From: UBA1447 sp964627535
GTDB lineage: Bacteria; Bacillota; Clostridia; Oscillospirales; Acutalibacteraceae
Direction of reading: 5' to 3'
Assembly: GCA_964627535.1 (NCBI GenBank)
Contig: CAZVJW010000013.1
Location: 1 to 64,000 of the forward strand
DNA: 64,000 nt
This document shows positions 27,223-38,100 of this stretch, one piece after another. Under the pieces are notes generated by a model. It saw nothing but the letters and a program-made list of their open reading frames with translations, was not told the origin of the DNA and did not search any database. The position numbers and the translations under genes were made by a program. Positions within the stretch are counted from its first letter, which is position 1. Each line of letters opens with the position of its first letter.

Positions 27223-28008
27223 TCACAACATCTGCTCCACGTGTTCCATAAAACGCATGGCGTTTGTAATTTGCCGGTCATTTTCAAAATTGCTGCGATA
27301 AAGTTCGATGATATAATCCCCTTTATATCCGGCGGTGTTCATTTCGGCAAGCAGTCGAACAAAATCAAACTCTCCGTCGCCGGGCGGTAAACAGTCATGC
27401 TGCTCGTTTAAGTCGCTTATATGGACATGAACAATGCTGCCCGAAAGCGCCTCAACAAATTCAAACGGCGAATAGCCCGCGCGGGCAGCCTGCTTTAAAT
27501 CCAGCACGATTTTTAAATTGTCACCGATAGCTTTTTTCATATCGACCAATAGATTTAATGACTGGGCACGGTAATGGACAACATTTTCCTGAGCAACTGT
27601 TATCCCCTGTTCTTTGCCCTTCTCCGCAAGCTTTGCGAACCTTTCAAAATACTGTTCGTCCGTGAAATAATTTGACGCCTTACCTCCGTGAATAACAAGA
27701 ATTTCAGCGCCGATGATGTTGGCCGCTGAGAAATATTTTTTATACAGCTCCAAAGTATCGGTAAATCGGCGTTCATACTCACTGAAAAGAAGATAAGGTT
27801 CTCCATAAGATAAAAAAGGATGAACTGATGGGATACGCATTCCGAAATCGTTTCTTATTCGGCAAATTTCTTTCAGGAAGTTGTTTTCAAGCTCGGAAAA
27901 TGAGTTGAAAAATATTTCGCATGTTTTCACGCCAAGCGAAGCAATTTTCTTAAAAGCAATTTCTGTTTCCAACGGATAATAACAGGATGTTGAAACACCG
28001 ATTCCCAT
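27223..28008 (-). CDS. Sugar phosphate isomerase/epimerase-like TIM-barrel protein
   Basis: I choose the ATG preceded by AAAGGAG with 7-base spacing, giving about 261 residues starting MGIGVSTSCYYP. The fold markers are those of the AP endonuclease 2/xylose isomerase-like superfamily: EILVIHGGKASNY, ITVAQENVVHYRAQ, LKIVLDLKQAARAG, IVHVHISDLNEQHDCLPPGDGEFDF and YIIELYR, which carry the metal-binding His, Glu and Asp residues. Members isomerise or epimerise sugars or cut abasic DNA; the GDGEFDF motif favours the sugar enzymes. There is no informative neighbour: nrdR lies downstream and groES upstream on the other strand. Confidence 0.85.
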   Translation of the reverse strand: MGIGVSTSCYYPLETEIAFKKIASLGVKTCEIFFNSFSELENNFLKEICRIRNDFGMRIPSVHPFLSYGEPYLLFSEYERRFTDTLELYKKYFSAANIIGAEILVIHGGKASNYFTDEQYFERFAKLAEKGKEQGITVAQENVVHYRAQSLNLLVDMKKAIGDNLKIVLDLKQAARAGYSPFEFVEALSGSIVHVHISDLNEQHDCLPPGDGEFDFVRLLAEMNTAGYKGDYIIELYRSNFENDRQITNAMRFMEHVEQML

Positions 28009-28181
28009 CGCGCGGCTCCTTTCTGCAATACCAACAGACAGCGGCAAGGTATGATAGTTTATAAAAATAATAGCATGAAGGAGTATTAAAAGCAATATGC
28101 CTCAGACGAATGCTATTTCACTTTGTTTTTTAAATCAGCTTTAAGAATTTATGACATAATTGTTAACATTTAAAAAAGCAC

Positions 28182-28210
28182 TTGATTTTTGCACAGGAAA
28201 TGACTACAAT
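28182..28210 (+). promoter_or_regulatory. Promoter of groESL
   Basis: TTGATT, 17 bp, TACAAT, directly upstream of the CIRCE operator, the classic arrangement for HrcA-controlled chaperonin operons. Confidence 0.8.
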
Positions 28211-28215
28211 ATCAG

Positions 28216-28242
28216 TTAGCACTCGGAGCGGTTGAGTGCTAA
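28216..28242. promoter_or_regulatory. CIRCE operator (HrcA binding site)
   Basis: TTAGCACTC, nine bases, GAGTGCTAA: a perfect match to the CIRCE inverted repeat. It overlaps the expected transcription start of groESL. HrcA bound here represses the operon until heat or unfolded proteins deplete active HrcA. Confidence 0.97.
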
Positions 28243-28308
28243 TATAATTCTTAAGGCTATGAGCAAAATTTGCTCTGCCAAAATAAACAATATTTGGGAG
28301 GAATTTAA

Positions 28309-28593
28309 ATGACAATCAAACCACTTGCAGACCGCGTCGTTGTTAAGCTTATTGAGGTTGAAGAAACCACAAGCAGCGGCATCATTCTTGCAGCTTCTGC
28401 CCAGGAAAAACCCCAGATTGCAGAAGTTATCGCTGTCGGTCCGGGGGGACTTGTTGACGGCAAAGAAGTGACTATGTATGTCCATGTAGGCGATAGGGTT
28501 ATTACAAGCAAGTACTCAGGAACAGAAGTGAAACTTGACAAAGAAGAGTTCACTATTGTTCGTCAGAGCGACATTCTTGCAGTTGTTGAATAA
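28309..28593 (+). CDS. groES: Co-chaperonin GroES
   Basis: A 94-residue protein of normal length with IKPLADRVVVKLIEVEETTSSG at the N-terminus, the mobile loop (SSGIILAASAQEKPQ) that contacts GroEL, and KYSGTEVKLDKEEFTIVRQSDILAV at the end. It forms the heptameric lid of the folding chamber. It is preceded by GGGAGGA and followed after 20 bp by groEL. Confidence 0.98.
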   Translation: MTIKPLADRVVVKLIEVEETTSSGIILAASAQEKPQIAEVIAVGPGGLVDGKEVTMYVHVGDRVITSKYSGTEVKLDKEEFTIVRQSDILAVVE

Positions 28594-28613
28594 GAAATTA
28601 GGAGGAAACAAAA

Positions 28614-30254
28614 ATGGCTAAACAAATTATTTACGGAGAAGAAGCCCGCAAGGTTCTTTTGACGGGTATTGACAAACTCGCAAACACAGTTAAAATCACG
28701 CTCGGCCCCAAAGGCAGAAACGTTGTTCTTGACAAAAAATACGGTGCTCCGCTTATCACCAATGACGGTGTTACCATCGCGAAAGAAATCGAACTGGAAG
28801 ACGCTTTTGAAAACATGGGTGCTCAGCTCATCAAAGAAGTTGCCACCAAGACAAACGATGTTGCCGGCGACGGCACCACAACCGCTACCCTGCTCGCGCA
28901 AATACTCGTCCGCGAAGGCATGAAAAATGTCACCTCCGGCGCAAACCCGATGGTTGTTAAAAAAGGCATTCAAAAGGCAGTCGATGCCGCTGTAAAAGCG
29001 CTTAAAGAGAATTCAAAACCGGTTAAGGACAGTAAAGATATCGCCCGCATCGCGACAATTTCTTCCAGCGATGAGGAACTGGGCAATATCATAGCCGACG
29101 CAATGGCAAAAGTTACCTCCGACGGCGTTATCACGGTTGAAGAGAGCAAAATTGCCGTGACCGATTCCGATGTTGTTGAAGGTATGCAGTTTGACCGCGG
29201 TTATATCTCCCCTTATATGGTTACCGATACCGATAAAATGGAAGCTGTTATTGATGATGCTTACCTGCTTATTACTGACAAAAAGATTTCCAACATTCAG
29301 GAAATACTGCCGCTGCTTGAAAAAATCCTTCAATCCGGTAAAAAGCTTGTTATCGTTGCAGAAGATGTTGAGGGTGAGGCTCTTTCCACAATCCTTGTCA
29401 ACAAGCTTCGCGGAACATTCACTTGCGTCGCGGTTAAGGCACCCGGTTTTGGCGACAGACGCAAAGAAATGCTGCAGGATATTGCTATTCTTACCGGCGG
29501 CGAAGTCATCACTGCCGACCTCGGCCTTGAATTAAAAGAAACCGAAATCACCCAGCTCGGTAAAGCCCGTCAAGTTAAGGTATCGAAAGAAAACACCATC
29601 ATCGTTGACGGCGCGGGAGAAAAAGCAGCAATCAACTCCCGTATAGCTCAAATCAAGGTTCAAATTGAAAACACAACATCCGATTTCGACCGTGAAAAGC
29701 TTCAGGAAAGGCTTGCTAAGCTTTCCGGCGGTGTTGCCGTTATCAGAGTCGGCGCGGCAACCGAAACCGAAATGAAAGAAAAGAAGCTTCGCATCGAAGA
29801 TGCTCTTGCGGCCACAAAAGCAGCTGTTGAAGAAGGCAGCCTGCCCGGCGGCGGCGTAGCATTACTGAATGTAATCGCCGATGTCGAGAAACTGCTTGTA
29901 GCCGAAGATCCGGATGAAAAGACGGGCATCAAGCTTGTTATCAAGGCACTTGAAGCTCCGATTCGTCAAATAGCAGAAAACGCCGGCCTTGAAGGCTCGG
30001 TTATCGTTAACGCCATCATAGCATCCGGCAAAAAGGCTTACGGCTATGATTTCGCCAAGGATAAATACACCGATATGGCAAAAGCCGGCATCCTCGACCC
30101 GACAAAGGTCGTCCGCTCGGCATTGCAAAACGCGGCTTCCGTAGCCGGCATGGTGCTTACCACCGAAAGCCTCGTTGCGGATAAGCCCAACCCCGCAGCA
30201 GACGCCGCAACCGCAGCCGCTATGGCAGGCCAAGGCGGCGGTGGAATGTATTAA
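28614..30254 (+). CDS. groEL: Chaperonin GroEL
   Basis: A 546-residue chaperonin with the ATP-binding GDGTTTATLLAQ near residue 86, the apical domain, the late signature AAVEEGSLPGGGVALL near residue 403, and a short glycine-rich GGGGMY tail. It forms the double-ring ATP-driven folding machine with GroES. The gene is complete, with AGGAGG upstream, and is under CIRCE/HrcA control through the shared promoter. A strong GC-rich terminator follows. Confidence 0.98.
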   Translation: MAKQIIYGEEARKVLLTGIDKLANTVKITLGPKGRNVVLDKKYGAPLITNDGVTIAKEIELEDAFENMGAQLIKEVATKTNDVAGDGTTTATLLAQILVREGMKNVTSGANPMVVKKGIQKAVDAAVKALKENSKPVKDSKDIARIATISSSDEELGNIIADAMAKVTSDGVITVEESKIAVTDSDVVEGMQFDRGYISPYMVTDTDKMEAVIDDAYLLITDKKISNIQEILPLLEKILQSGKKLVIVAEDVEGEALSTILVNKLRGTFTCVAVKAPGFGDRRKEMLQDIAILTGGEVITADLGLELKETEITQLGKARQVKVSKENTIIVDGAGEKAAINSRIAQIKVQIENTTSDFDREKLQERLAKLSGGVAVIRVGAATETEMKEKKLRIEDALAATKAAVEEGSLPGGGVALLNVIADVEKLLVAEDPDEKTGIKLVIKALEAPIRQIAENAGLEGSVIVNAIIASGKKAYGYDFAKDKYTDMAKAGILDPTKVVRSALQNAASVAGMVLTTESLVADKPNPAADAATAAAMAGQGGGGMY

Positions 30255-30278
30255 TCCCCTGCTTTATATTGAAATGTT

Positions 30279-30309
30279 GGAGCGTGCCCGCGGGCACGCT
30301 CCTTTTTTT
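30279..30309 (+). terminator. Terminator of groESL, a perfect 24-bp palindrome
   Basis: GGAGCGTGCCCG and CGGGCACGCTCC form a perfect stem, followed by a T-run. The identical 24-bp palindrome occurs at 41213-41236, on the far side of the accessory island. Confidence 0.9.
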
Positions 30310-30760
30310 CTCCGTTCTTGCCTCGCCTATGTTAGGTTATTCCTCTGCTAGAGGAAATGTCACGCAGTGACAAAAGAGTGCCTGTTTTCGGAGAAAAAGG
30401 TGGCGCGCGAGAGCGTGACGGAGAGGTTGACCGCCGTTCTTTATCTACCAATTAAAATCTAATGTCTAACATCTGGCGTAGTCGGAGAGGTAGATTTTCC
30501 TCCTTTCGAAAGGAGGTTAACCGCTTAGGCTAAAGCTCGGCTTTAATATCAGCTAAAGCCGAGCTTTAGCTTGGGTGTTAGGATTCTTGGCTCCTTTTCC
30601 AAAGGAGCTGGCGCCGTATGGCGACTGAGGATTTACTTGGCTCCCATTTGCTAAGGGGAGCTGGCACGTTTAACTAATCCCAAAGATTTTCAGGGATTAG
30701 TTTTAGTGACTGAGAGGTAGTTCCCAGTCCCCTTTATCGTACACCAAACGGATATTTCAC
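30310..30760. repeat. Left repeat array flanking the restriction-modification island
   Basis: No gene is seen. It holds CGTTCTTGCCTCGCCTATGT at 30313-30332 and a 29-bp unit at 30453-30481, both of which recur in reverse complement on the right side of the island (41133-41152 and 40617-40645). Also present are palindromic AGCTAAAGCCGAGCTTTAGCT units (near 30530-30570), hairpin repeats of the form GAGCTGGCG...GACTGAGG (30609-30634), and a 29-bp palindrome ACTAATCCC...GGGATTAGT (30673-30701). This is typical dispersed intergenic repeat material. Confidence 0.7.
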
Positions 30761-30863
30761 AAGTTTATGCTGTAATCGAAAATATTTTGCAAAAAGCTAT
30801 ATAAAATCTAATAGTAATATGATATAATCATAAAAATATGCAAATAGCATCGGAGGATTTACA

Positions 30864-32414
30864 ATGGCTGAATTGAGAAAAGAAGATTTATGGGCAATGG
30901 CCGACAAACTTAGAAATAACATGGATGCTGCCGAATATAAGCATGTTTGCTTAGGACTGATCTTCCTAAAATACATTTCGGACAGTTTTGAAAATGCATT
31001 TCAAGAGGTAACACAAGATGAATATGCTGATCCGGAGGATAAGGACGAATATACCGCTAAAAATGTTTTCTGGGTACCGCCGGAATCTCGTTGGGCGGAC
31101 ATTAAGGCAAAGGCAAAAACTCCTGAAATCGGTCAGATAATTGATAATGCAATGTATCTAATTGAAAAAGAAAACTCTTCGCTGAGAGGTGTTCTGCCCA
31201 AGGATTTTGCTCGTGCGTCGTTGGATAAAACCGCCCTTGGTCAGTTGGTTGACCTTCTCGCGAATATTGAAATCGGAAATGACCCCAACAAAGATACTCT
31301 CGGAACGGTTTATGAATATTTCCTCGGCAAATTCGCGAGAACCGAGGGAAAGCTCGGCGGTGAGTTCTATACACCACGCAGCGTTGTTGAATTGATTGTA
31401 AAAATGATAGAGCCGCATGACGGCAGGGTTTATGACCCATGCTGCGGTTCAGGCGGAATGTTTGTTCAAAGTGAGAAATTTGTTGAAGAAAGGCAAGGCC
31501 GAATTGACGGTCAGCTTGCTATTTATGGGCAAGAATCTAACTATAATACATGGAAGCTTTGCAGAATGAATCTTGCAATCCGTGGAATTGACGCAAATCT
31601 TGGGCAGCAAAATGCCGACTCTTTTCATAATGACCAGCACAAGAGCTTAAAAGCGGATTATATTATGGCGAATCCACCGTTCAATGTCAGTGATTGGGGT
31701 GGCGAGCGTTTAATCGATGACGCTCGTTGGGAGAAGTATGGAATACCGCCAACAGGTAATGCCAACTATGCTTGGATTTTGCACATGCTTTATCATTTAG
31801 CACCAAGCGGTACAGCCGGATTTGTGCTTTCAAACGGTTCACTCTCTACATCTTCCATCAGTGAATACTCAATCCGTAAAAATCTTATTGAAGATGATAA
31901 AATTGATTGCATAGTTACTTTACCGGGTGGATTGTTTTCGACCACCTCTATTCCTGTAAGTCTTTGGTTTATAACAAGGAACAAGCTAAAAAATGGACAT
32001 CGCGATAGAAGAGGCGAAATCTTGTTCATAGACGCAAGAAATGTTGAAACTGAGAATATGGAGGACAGTAGAACTCAGAGAAAGTTGTCGGAGAGAAATA
32101 TCGACGATATTACAGCAGTATATCATTCTTTCAGAAATCACGATAAAAAAGCGATTCGTGATGATAAGACTGAAATCAGCTATGAAGATCAGCCCGGGTT
32201 CTGTAAAATTGCCACATTTGAAGAAATTAGAGTAAAAGATTATAACCTTACCCCTGCAAGCTATGTTGGCGTAACGCCGACTGTTGAAGTTGGCGAGACA
32301 TTTGATGTGACTATGGACAGGCTCACAAAACAGCTTTCATCTGTTTTGGCTGAGTCAAGAGAGATTGATAAAGAGATTGCAAAACAGCTTGGGAGTATCG
32401 GTTGGAAAATATAG
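30864..32414 (+). CDS. hsdM: Type I restriction-modification system, methyltransferase subunit HsdM
   Basis: A 516-residue N6-adenine methyltransferase subunit. It has the N-terminal helical domain (MAELRKEDLWAMADKLRNNM), the SAM-binding motif YDPCCGSGGMFVQ around residue 190 and the catalytic NPPF in DYIMANPPFNVSDW around residue 270. With HsdS it methylates the recognition site; with HsdR it forms the restriction complex. The gene looks intact, with GGAGG upstream. It is the first gene of an operon hsdM-hsdS-FRG-hsdR that is visibly more AT-rich than its surroundings, consistent with horizontal transfer. Confidence 0.96.
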   Translation: MAELRKEDLWAMADKLRNNMDAAEYKHVCLGLIFLKYISDSFENAFQEVTQDEYADPEDKDEYTAKNVFWVPPESRWADIKAKAKTPEIGQIIDNAMYLIEKENSSLRGVLPKDFARASLDKTALGQLVDLLANIEIGNDPNKDTLGTVYEYFLGKFARTEGKLGGEFYTPRSVVELIVKMIEPHDGRVYDPCCGSGGMFVQSEKFVEERQGRIDGQLAIYGQESNYNTWKLCRMNLAIRGIDANLGQQNADSFHNDQHKSLKADYIMANPPFNVSDWGGERLIDDARWEKYGIPPTGNANYAWILHMLYHLAPSGTAGFVLSNGSLSTSSISEYSIRKNLIEDDKIDCIVTLPGGLFSTTSIPVSLWFITRNKLKNGHRDRRGEILFIDARNVETENMEDSRTQRKLSERNIDDITAVYHSFRNHDKKAIRDDKTEISYEDQPGFCKIATFEEIRVKDYNLTPASYVGVTPTVEVGETFDVTMDRLTKQLSSVLAESREIDKEIAKQLGSIGWKI

Positions 32415-32428
32415 AAAGGACTCAAAAT

Positions 32429-33643
32429 ATGAGCTTTAAAACTATTACTCTTGATGAAGTGGTTGAAATAACTTCAAGTAAAAGAATATATGCTTCTGAC
32501 TAAATTAAAAAAGGCATACCTTTCTATCGTTCAAAAGAAATTATTGAATTGCACAACAATAAAAAAATATCAATTGAATTGTTTATTTCGGAAAATAAAT
32601 TCAATGATATTAAGAACAAGTACGGTGTTCCTAAAGAAGGAGATATATTATTAACTTCAGTTGGAACGCTTGGAATTCCATATCTAATTGAAACAGATGA
32701 TCCCTTTTATTTTAAAGATGGGAATCTTACTTGGTTCAGAAATTTTAATGGGATCAATAATAATTATTTATTCTATTTCTTAATATCCGAAGAGGCAAAA
32801 AATAAATTTGATGAAATAACTATTGGTTCTACGCAAAAAGCGCTAACTATAATTTCATTAAAAGATATAAAAATTTCATTGCCTAATCTTAAAACACAAG
32901 TAGCAATCGTGCAAAAATTGGAATGCCTTGATCGAAAAATCAAAAGCAACACTGCGTATATTCAAACTTTAATAGAGCAGTTACACTCTATCTATCAAAA
33001 TTGGTTTAGTAATTTTAAATATCCAGAAGCTACAAGTGAACTTGAGGAATGTATACCTCTTGGTTGGTTAAATTCAAATGTGTTTGACAATATAACGGAA
33101 GTGCGAGAAAAGAACAAAGAAAATAACGACTATACTGTATTATCTGTTGTGAAGGAAGGTGAGTTTAAACCTTCTGATGATTTTTTTACTAAACAGGTAT
33201 ACAGCAAAGATACTACAAACTATAAGATTATTAAGCGCAATCAGGTGGGATATAATCCAGCAAGAGCAAACATTGGTTCTATTGCAATGCTTACCGATTT
33301 TGACATTGGTTTAGTCAGTCCCGTTTATGCTGTATTTGAAATGAAAGAGCTCATTAATCCAAAGTTTTTCTACTATTATATGAAGCAACCAATGTTTCTT
33401 GAAAGCGTAAAACAACATGCAATCGGAACAACACGCCAAAATTTTCCGTTTGAAGCCTTTAAGATGTTTCCTTTAATTGTACCACCTATGGAATTGCAGA
33501 AACGATTTGAAGAAATCGAAATTCCTATTGAAAAGAAAATTAAAAAGTTACAAGAAGAAAATGCATTGCTGGCAGAGATTAGAGACGCATTATTACCAAA
33601 GTTAATGAGCGGCGAAATATTGGTGGAAGTTGGGGAAGATTAA
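32429..33643 (+). pseudogene. hsdS: Type I restriction specificity subunit HsdS, interrupted by an in-frame stop at codon 25
   Basis: From the ATG 14 bp after hsdM, with AAAGGA upstream, the frame spans 405 codons. It contains one TAA at 32501-32503, where homologues normally have Tyr: MSFKTITLDEVVEI ... KRIYASD-stop-IKKGIPFYRSKEI. One base change (TAT or TAC to TAA) would explain it. The rest is intact: two target-recognition domains with the conserved coiled-coil spacer (VAIVQKLECLDRKIKSNTAY) and a second one at the end (EIPIEKKIKKLQEENALLAEIRDALLPKLMSGEI). Restart at the TTG at 32549 would lose the first 40 residues and has no good ribosome binding site. Either the system is inactive for recognition, or the stop is a sequencing error or is read through. 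Confidence 0.85.
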
Positions 33644-35142
33644 TGGAGCAAAATGCAATCAGGAATATACATTCTTTGCATGAATTTGTGAATGAAATCA
33701 AACTTTTAAGCAAAGCATTAGATAACTCAAAAAAAGAAGGTTGTTTGTTGTTTCGAGGCCAGAAAAATGCAGAATGGCAAGTCTGTCCCAGCATTTTTAG
33801 AAACGGATGGCTTTCCGAAGAAAGCAATATGTATAATATGTTGCTCCTCGCAAGCCCTTCGGAGTTTGCGAGTCAAGTAACTGCATATGAAAAGCTTACC
33901 AAGATGCAACATTATTTCTTACCCACAAGATTACTTGATGTGACCAGTAATCCCTTAGTTGCATTGTTTTTTGCGTGCGAAGAAAACAGAAAACATGTTC
34001 AAGCAAATGTTATGCTTTCCGATGAACAATCCAAATTGTTTGACGAAGAAACAATTCAGGTTATCAAGAATGCAAAGGTTGAGACTTCAACAGATGGTGA
34101 AGTGTTCATTATCGCTGATGCTCCATTGAACCCTGAAGATGAAAGAATAACAATTTTATCAGAGCTTGCACATTGTTGCAGAGAAGAATTTTATAAGATT
34201 GAAAAATTCACAATGGAACTCAAAAAATATACGAAAGAAGCGTTAAGTGAAAAAGATGTGATACAATGTTTAAAAGAAAAGCCTTTCAGAAGTGTTGTTT
34301 CAAGTATGAATAATTCGCACATAAAAGCACAGTCTGGGGCATTTGTATTGTTTGGGTTGATTTATGACAATGCACAAGAAGACTTATTCGCTCTTAAGAG
34401 GATACCATTTGATATAAAGAATCGATGTATTTTAGAAATCAAAGAAATGCGAAATAGTTATCTGGATGATATTAAGGAAGGCAAAGTTGCTCTAAGTGAC
34501 GAACAGTCACCTGATGCGACTGACCAAATAAATGATTACATCAAGTCTGAATGCGACAAACTTCCAAACGCTGGGAGAAAGCTATTTGATCTCCCACATG
34601 ACATGCCTGAAAAATTGTATTCATATGTGATACCTGCAGAATGTAAAGCTAGCATTTTAGATGAATTGAAGAAATTAGGGGTCAGCCATGCAACATTATT
34701 CCCTGAATTGGAACATCAGGCAGAATATATAAAGACAAACACACCAATACTGTCAAAAACGGATCCAGAAGACCTAGATCTAATTCTATCAAGATTAAAG
34801 AGGTTAAAAGAAGAAACACAACTTCAACAAGTCGAGCAGTCAGAAGCAAAAGAATCGTTTAACCCTCGAGTAACCAATAAAGATACTATAATAACAAAGG
34901 CAGTTGAAAATTCCGCAATTGCGGAAGATTTAAAGCATAAAGCCATTAAGGTGTTGAAATCTAACAAGGTCTTATTCGCCCAGCCTGACTGGTTCAATTT
35001 TGGTGATAAAATTGCACAGAACAAGTTAATTATAAAAAAACATCTTCTGGCTATGAAAATAGATAAAGATATAGCCGACGATATTTCAGAGTTAATTGTT
35101 AATAAAATGATGCAGGTAGTAAGTGAAAAGGGCGGTGTATGA
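33643..35142 (+). CDS. FRG-domain protein embedded in the type I RM operon
   Basis: A 499-residue protein whose ATG overlaps the hsdS stop by one base (TAATG). The first 115 residues are an FRG domain: LLFRGQKNAEWQVCPSIFR with Phe-Arg-Gly at 37-39, and MQHYFLPTRLLDVTSNPLVA with the conserved His, Arg and Asp. The remaining part is helical and charged, with no recognised domain (QLQQVEQSEAKESF). FRG domains are of unknown biochemical activity and often turn up near phage-defence genes. Its position between hsdS and hsdR, tightly coupled by overlaps, suggests a role with the restriction system, such as an effector or regulator. That role is inference. Confidence 0.82.
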   Translation: MEQNAIRNIHSLHEFVNEIKLLSKALDNSKKEGCLLFRGQKNAEWQVCPSIFRNGWLSEESNMYNMLLLASPSEFASQVTAYEKLTKMQHYFLPTRLLDVTSNPLVALFFACEENRKHVQANVMLSDEQSKLFDEETIQVIKNAKVETSTDGEVFIIADAPLNPEDERITILSELAHCCREEFYKIEKFTMELKKYTKEALSEKDVIQCLKEKPFRSVVSSMNNSHIKAQSGAFVLFGLIYDNAQEDLFALKRIPFDIKNRCILEIKEMRNSYLDDIKEGKVALSDEQSPDATDQINDYIKSECDKLPNAGRKLFDLPHDMPEKLYSYVIPAECKASILDELKKLGVSHATLFPELEHQAEYIKTNTPILSKTDPEDLDLILSRLKRLKEETQLQQVEQSEAKESFNPRVTNKDTIITKAVENSAIAEDLKHKAIKVLKSNKVLFAQPDWFNFGDKIAQNKLIIKKHLLAMKIDKDIADDISELIVNKMMQVVSEKGGV

Positions 35143-38100
35143 TATCTCGACATTTACAGAAGACCATTTAGAGCAAGCTGTGCTTGAATGGTTTAAAGAT
35201 TCTGGTTATCAAACGCTTTACGGTCCGGATATATCACCCGGTGGCAGTTTTGCCGAGCGAGAGAGCTTTGGCGATGTTGTGATGTATGGACGACTTCATA
35301 GCGCTCTCAAGCGAATAAACAGACAATATTCAGACCATATTATTGACGACTTGGTTAAAAAAATAATACGCCAACAAAGCTTAGCTATTTCTCATAACAA
35401 TGCTGTTTTACAAAAAATAATTACAGACGGCATTGATGTGGAAGTGCGCCAAAAAGATGGTAGCGTAAAAACAGAAAAAGCTTATGTTTTTGATATGGTG
35501 GAAACTGAAAACAATGAGTTTTTAGCTATAAACCAATATACTATCATCGAAAATGGCAAAGAACGCCGCCCAGATGTTGTTGTTTTTATTAATGGTATTC
35601 CGTTGGTCGTGATAGAGCTGAAAAACGCTTCAAATGAAGGCGTCGGGATTTTGGAAGGCTTTCATCAATTGCAGACATATAAAACAGATATCCCAACGAT
35701 TTTTAACTTCAATGCTTTTATGATTACAAGCGATGGAATAAATGCAAAAGTTGGCACTATATCATCTGACTTTGACCGTTTTATGTTCTGGCGAACTGTG
35801 GACGGAAACGAAGAAGCTCCTTCATCTATTCCTCAACTGAAGGTAATGCTGCAAGGAATGATGAATAAGAAGCGTGTTTTGGAAATTATCTCGAAATACA
35901 CATTTTTTGTTAACGAAGAAGATAAATCTTTTAAGATTTTAGCGGGTTATCACCAGTACTTTGCAGTAAAAAAGGCGCTCTTTAAAACACACTTATCGTC
36001 CGCGGAGAACGGAGACAGAAAAGTTGGTGTCATTTGGCATACACAAGGCAGCGGGAAAAGTTATTCGATGCTTATGTATGCCCGTCAACTTGTTTTGGAA
36101 CTTAACAATCCTACAATAGTAATCATCACAGACAGAAATGACCTTGATGATCAGCTTTTCGGAACATTTGCGAAAAGCGCGGACTATCTGCGTCAAACGC
36201 CCAAACAAGCAGAAACGAGAAAGCAATTGCGAGAGTTGTTGAGCGTTGAATCTGGCGGTATTGTTTTTACAACTATTCAGAAGTTTTCGCCAGATGAGAG
36301 CGACCAAAGTGTACAGGCTCTTACTGAAAGAAAAAATGTGATCGTAATTGCAGATGAAGCGCATCGCAGTCAATACGGGTTGGTGGCAAAAGAAAAGGAC
36401 GGAAAAGTTACTTTTGGTTTTGCAAAGCACATGCGTGATACATTACCCAATGCTTCGTTCATTGGCTTTACAGGCACCCCAGTTGAACTGAGCGATAAAA
36501 ACACACCTGCGTTATTTGGTGAATATATTGACATTTACGACCTCACACAAGCGGTTAAAGATAAAACAACTGTTCCGATATATTACGAAAGCCGTATTGC
36601 CAAGCTTGATATCCCGCAGGATTTAAAGCCCAAAATTGATCCGGAATATGATGAAATAATTGAAGGACAGGAAGAAACATATTCCGAAACTCAAAAACGC
36701 AAATGGGCAAGGTTAGAAGCTATTGTTGGGACGGACAACCGTATAGATGTTATAGTTAAAGATTTTCTTATCCACTATGATTTAAGGCAAAAAGCAATGG
36801 ACGGTAAAGTTATGTTTGTTGCCATGTCAAGACGAATTGCGGTAAAGATGTATAAGAAAATCACCGAATACCGTCCCGAGTGGCATAGCGGTGAAGTTAG
36901 CAAAGGTACCGTAAAAGTAATAATGACCTCGTCGGCATCTGATCCTCAGGAATTTCAAATGCACTCAACAACATCCTCACAAAAAAAACTGCTTGCGAAG
37001 AGAATGAAAACTCCTGATGATGAACTAAAAATTGTTATCGTATGTGATATGTGGCTTACGGGTTTTGATGTTCCTTGCTTACATACAATGTATATTGATA
37101 AACCTATGAGCGGGCACAATCTTATGCAGGCAATTGCCAGAGTAAACCGTGTGTTCAAGGATAAGCCCGGTGGCTTAGTAGTTGACTATATCGGAATAGC
37201 AGATAATCTGCGAAGTGCTCTTTCTCAGTACACCTCATCAGACAGAAAAACAGCAGGTCTTGATCCACAGATTGCAATTGACCTTATGATGGAAAAATAT
37301 GAACAAATTGTAGGTATACTGCACAATTTTGATTACAGCGACTATGTTAGCGGTACTGCCGCTAAAAGAATTGATTGTATTGTCAGAGGTGTAGATTTCA
37401 TTCTTGGTAAGAAAGCGGAAGATAAAAAAGAATTTTTGGATTTAGTTACCGAAATTGGTAGAGCATATGCTCTTTGTTCAACATCAGAAAAAGCTCAGGA
37501 AATTAATGTTGAAATCAGTTTTTTTAAGGCAGTAAAAGCAGGCATTGTTAAAATATTACCAAAAGGGAAAGCAAAAAAAACCAAAGACCAAATTGAATAC
37601 GAAATTGGGCAATTGGTTTCAAAATCGGTTATTTCTGAAGAGGTTGTTGATATTTTATCAGCCGTTGGTTTGAATCGTCCTGATATTTCCATCCTATCCG
37701 ATGACTTCCTCGATGAAATAAAGGCGATGCCTCAAAGAAATCTTGCCTTGGAATTGCTTCGTCGGTTGCTTGATGGCAAAATTAAGGCTATTGCTCGAAA
37801 AAATATAGTTCAAGCAAGAAAGTTTTCAGAGATGCTTGAATCGGCAGTGAATCAATATTCAAAGCGTTCACTCGAAACCTTAGAAGTTATCAAGGCACTT
37901 GTGGAAATGGCAAAGGATATAAACAACCTTCATAAACGCGGTGATGAACTTGGTTTGTCTGAAGATGAGTTGGCATTTTACGATGCGATTTCCGAAAACG
38001 AGTCTGCAAAAGAATTTTATGAAAATGATGTGCTCAAACAAATTGCAAAAGAGCTAACATCGAGTATTAAAAGCAATATGAAGGTGGATTGGGATGTCCG

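Noticed and set aside
32549..33643. Treating hsdS as an intact shorter gene starting at a TTG
   Set aside because: The in-frame sequence upstream is clearly HsdS N-terminus with its own ribosome binding site right after hsdM, so the TAA at 32501 is better read as a disruption.
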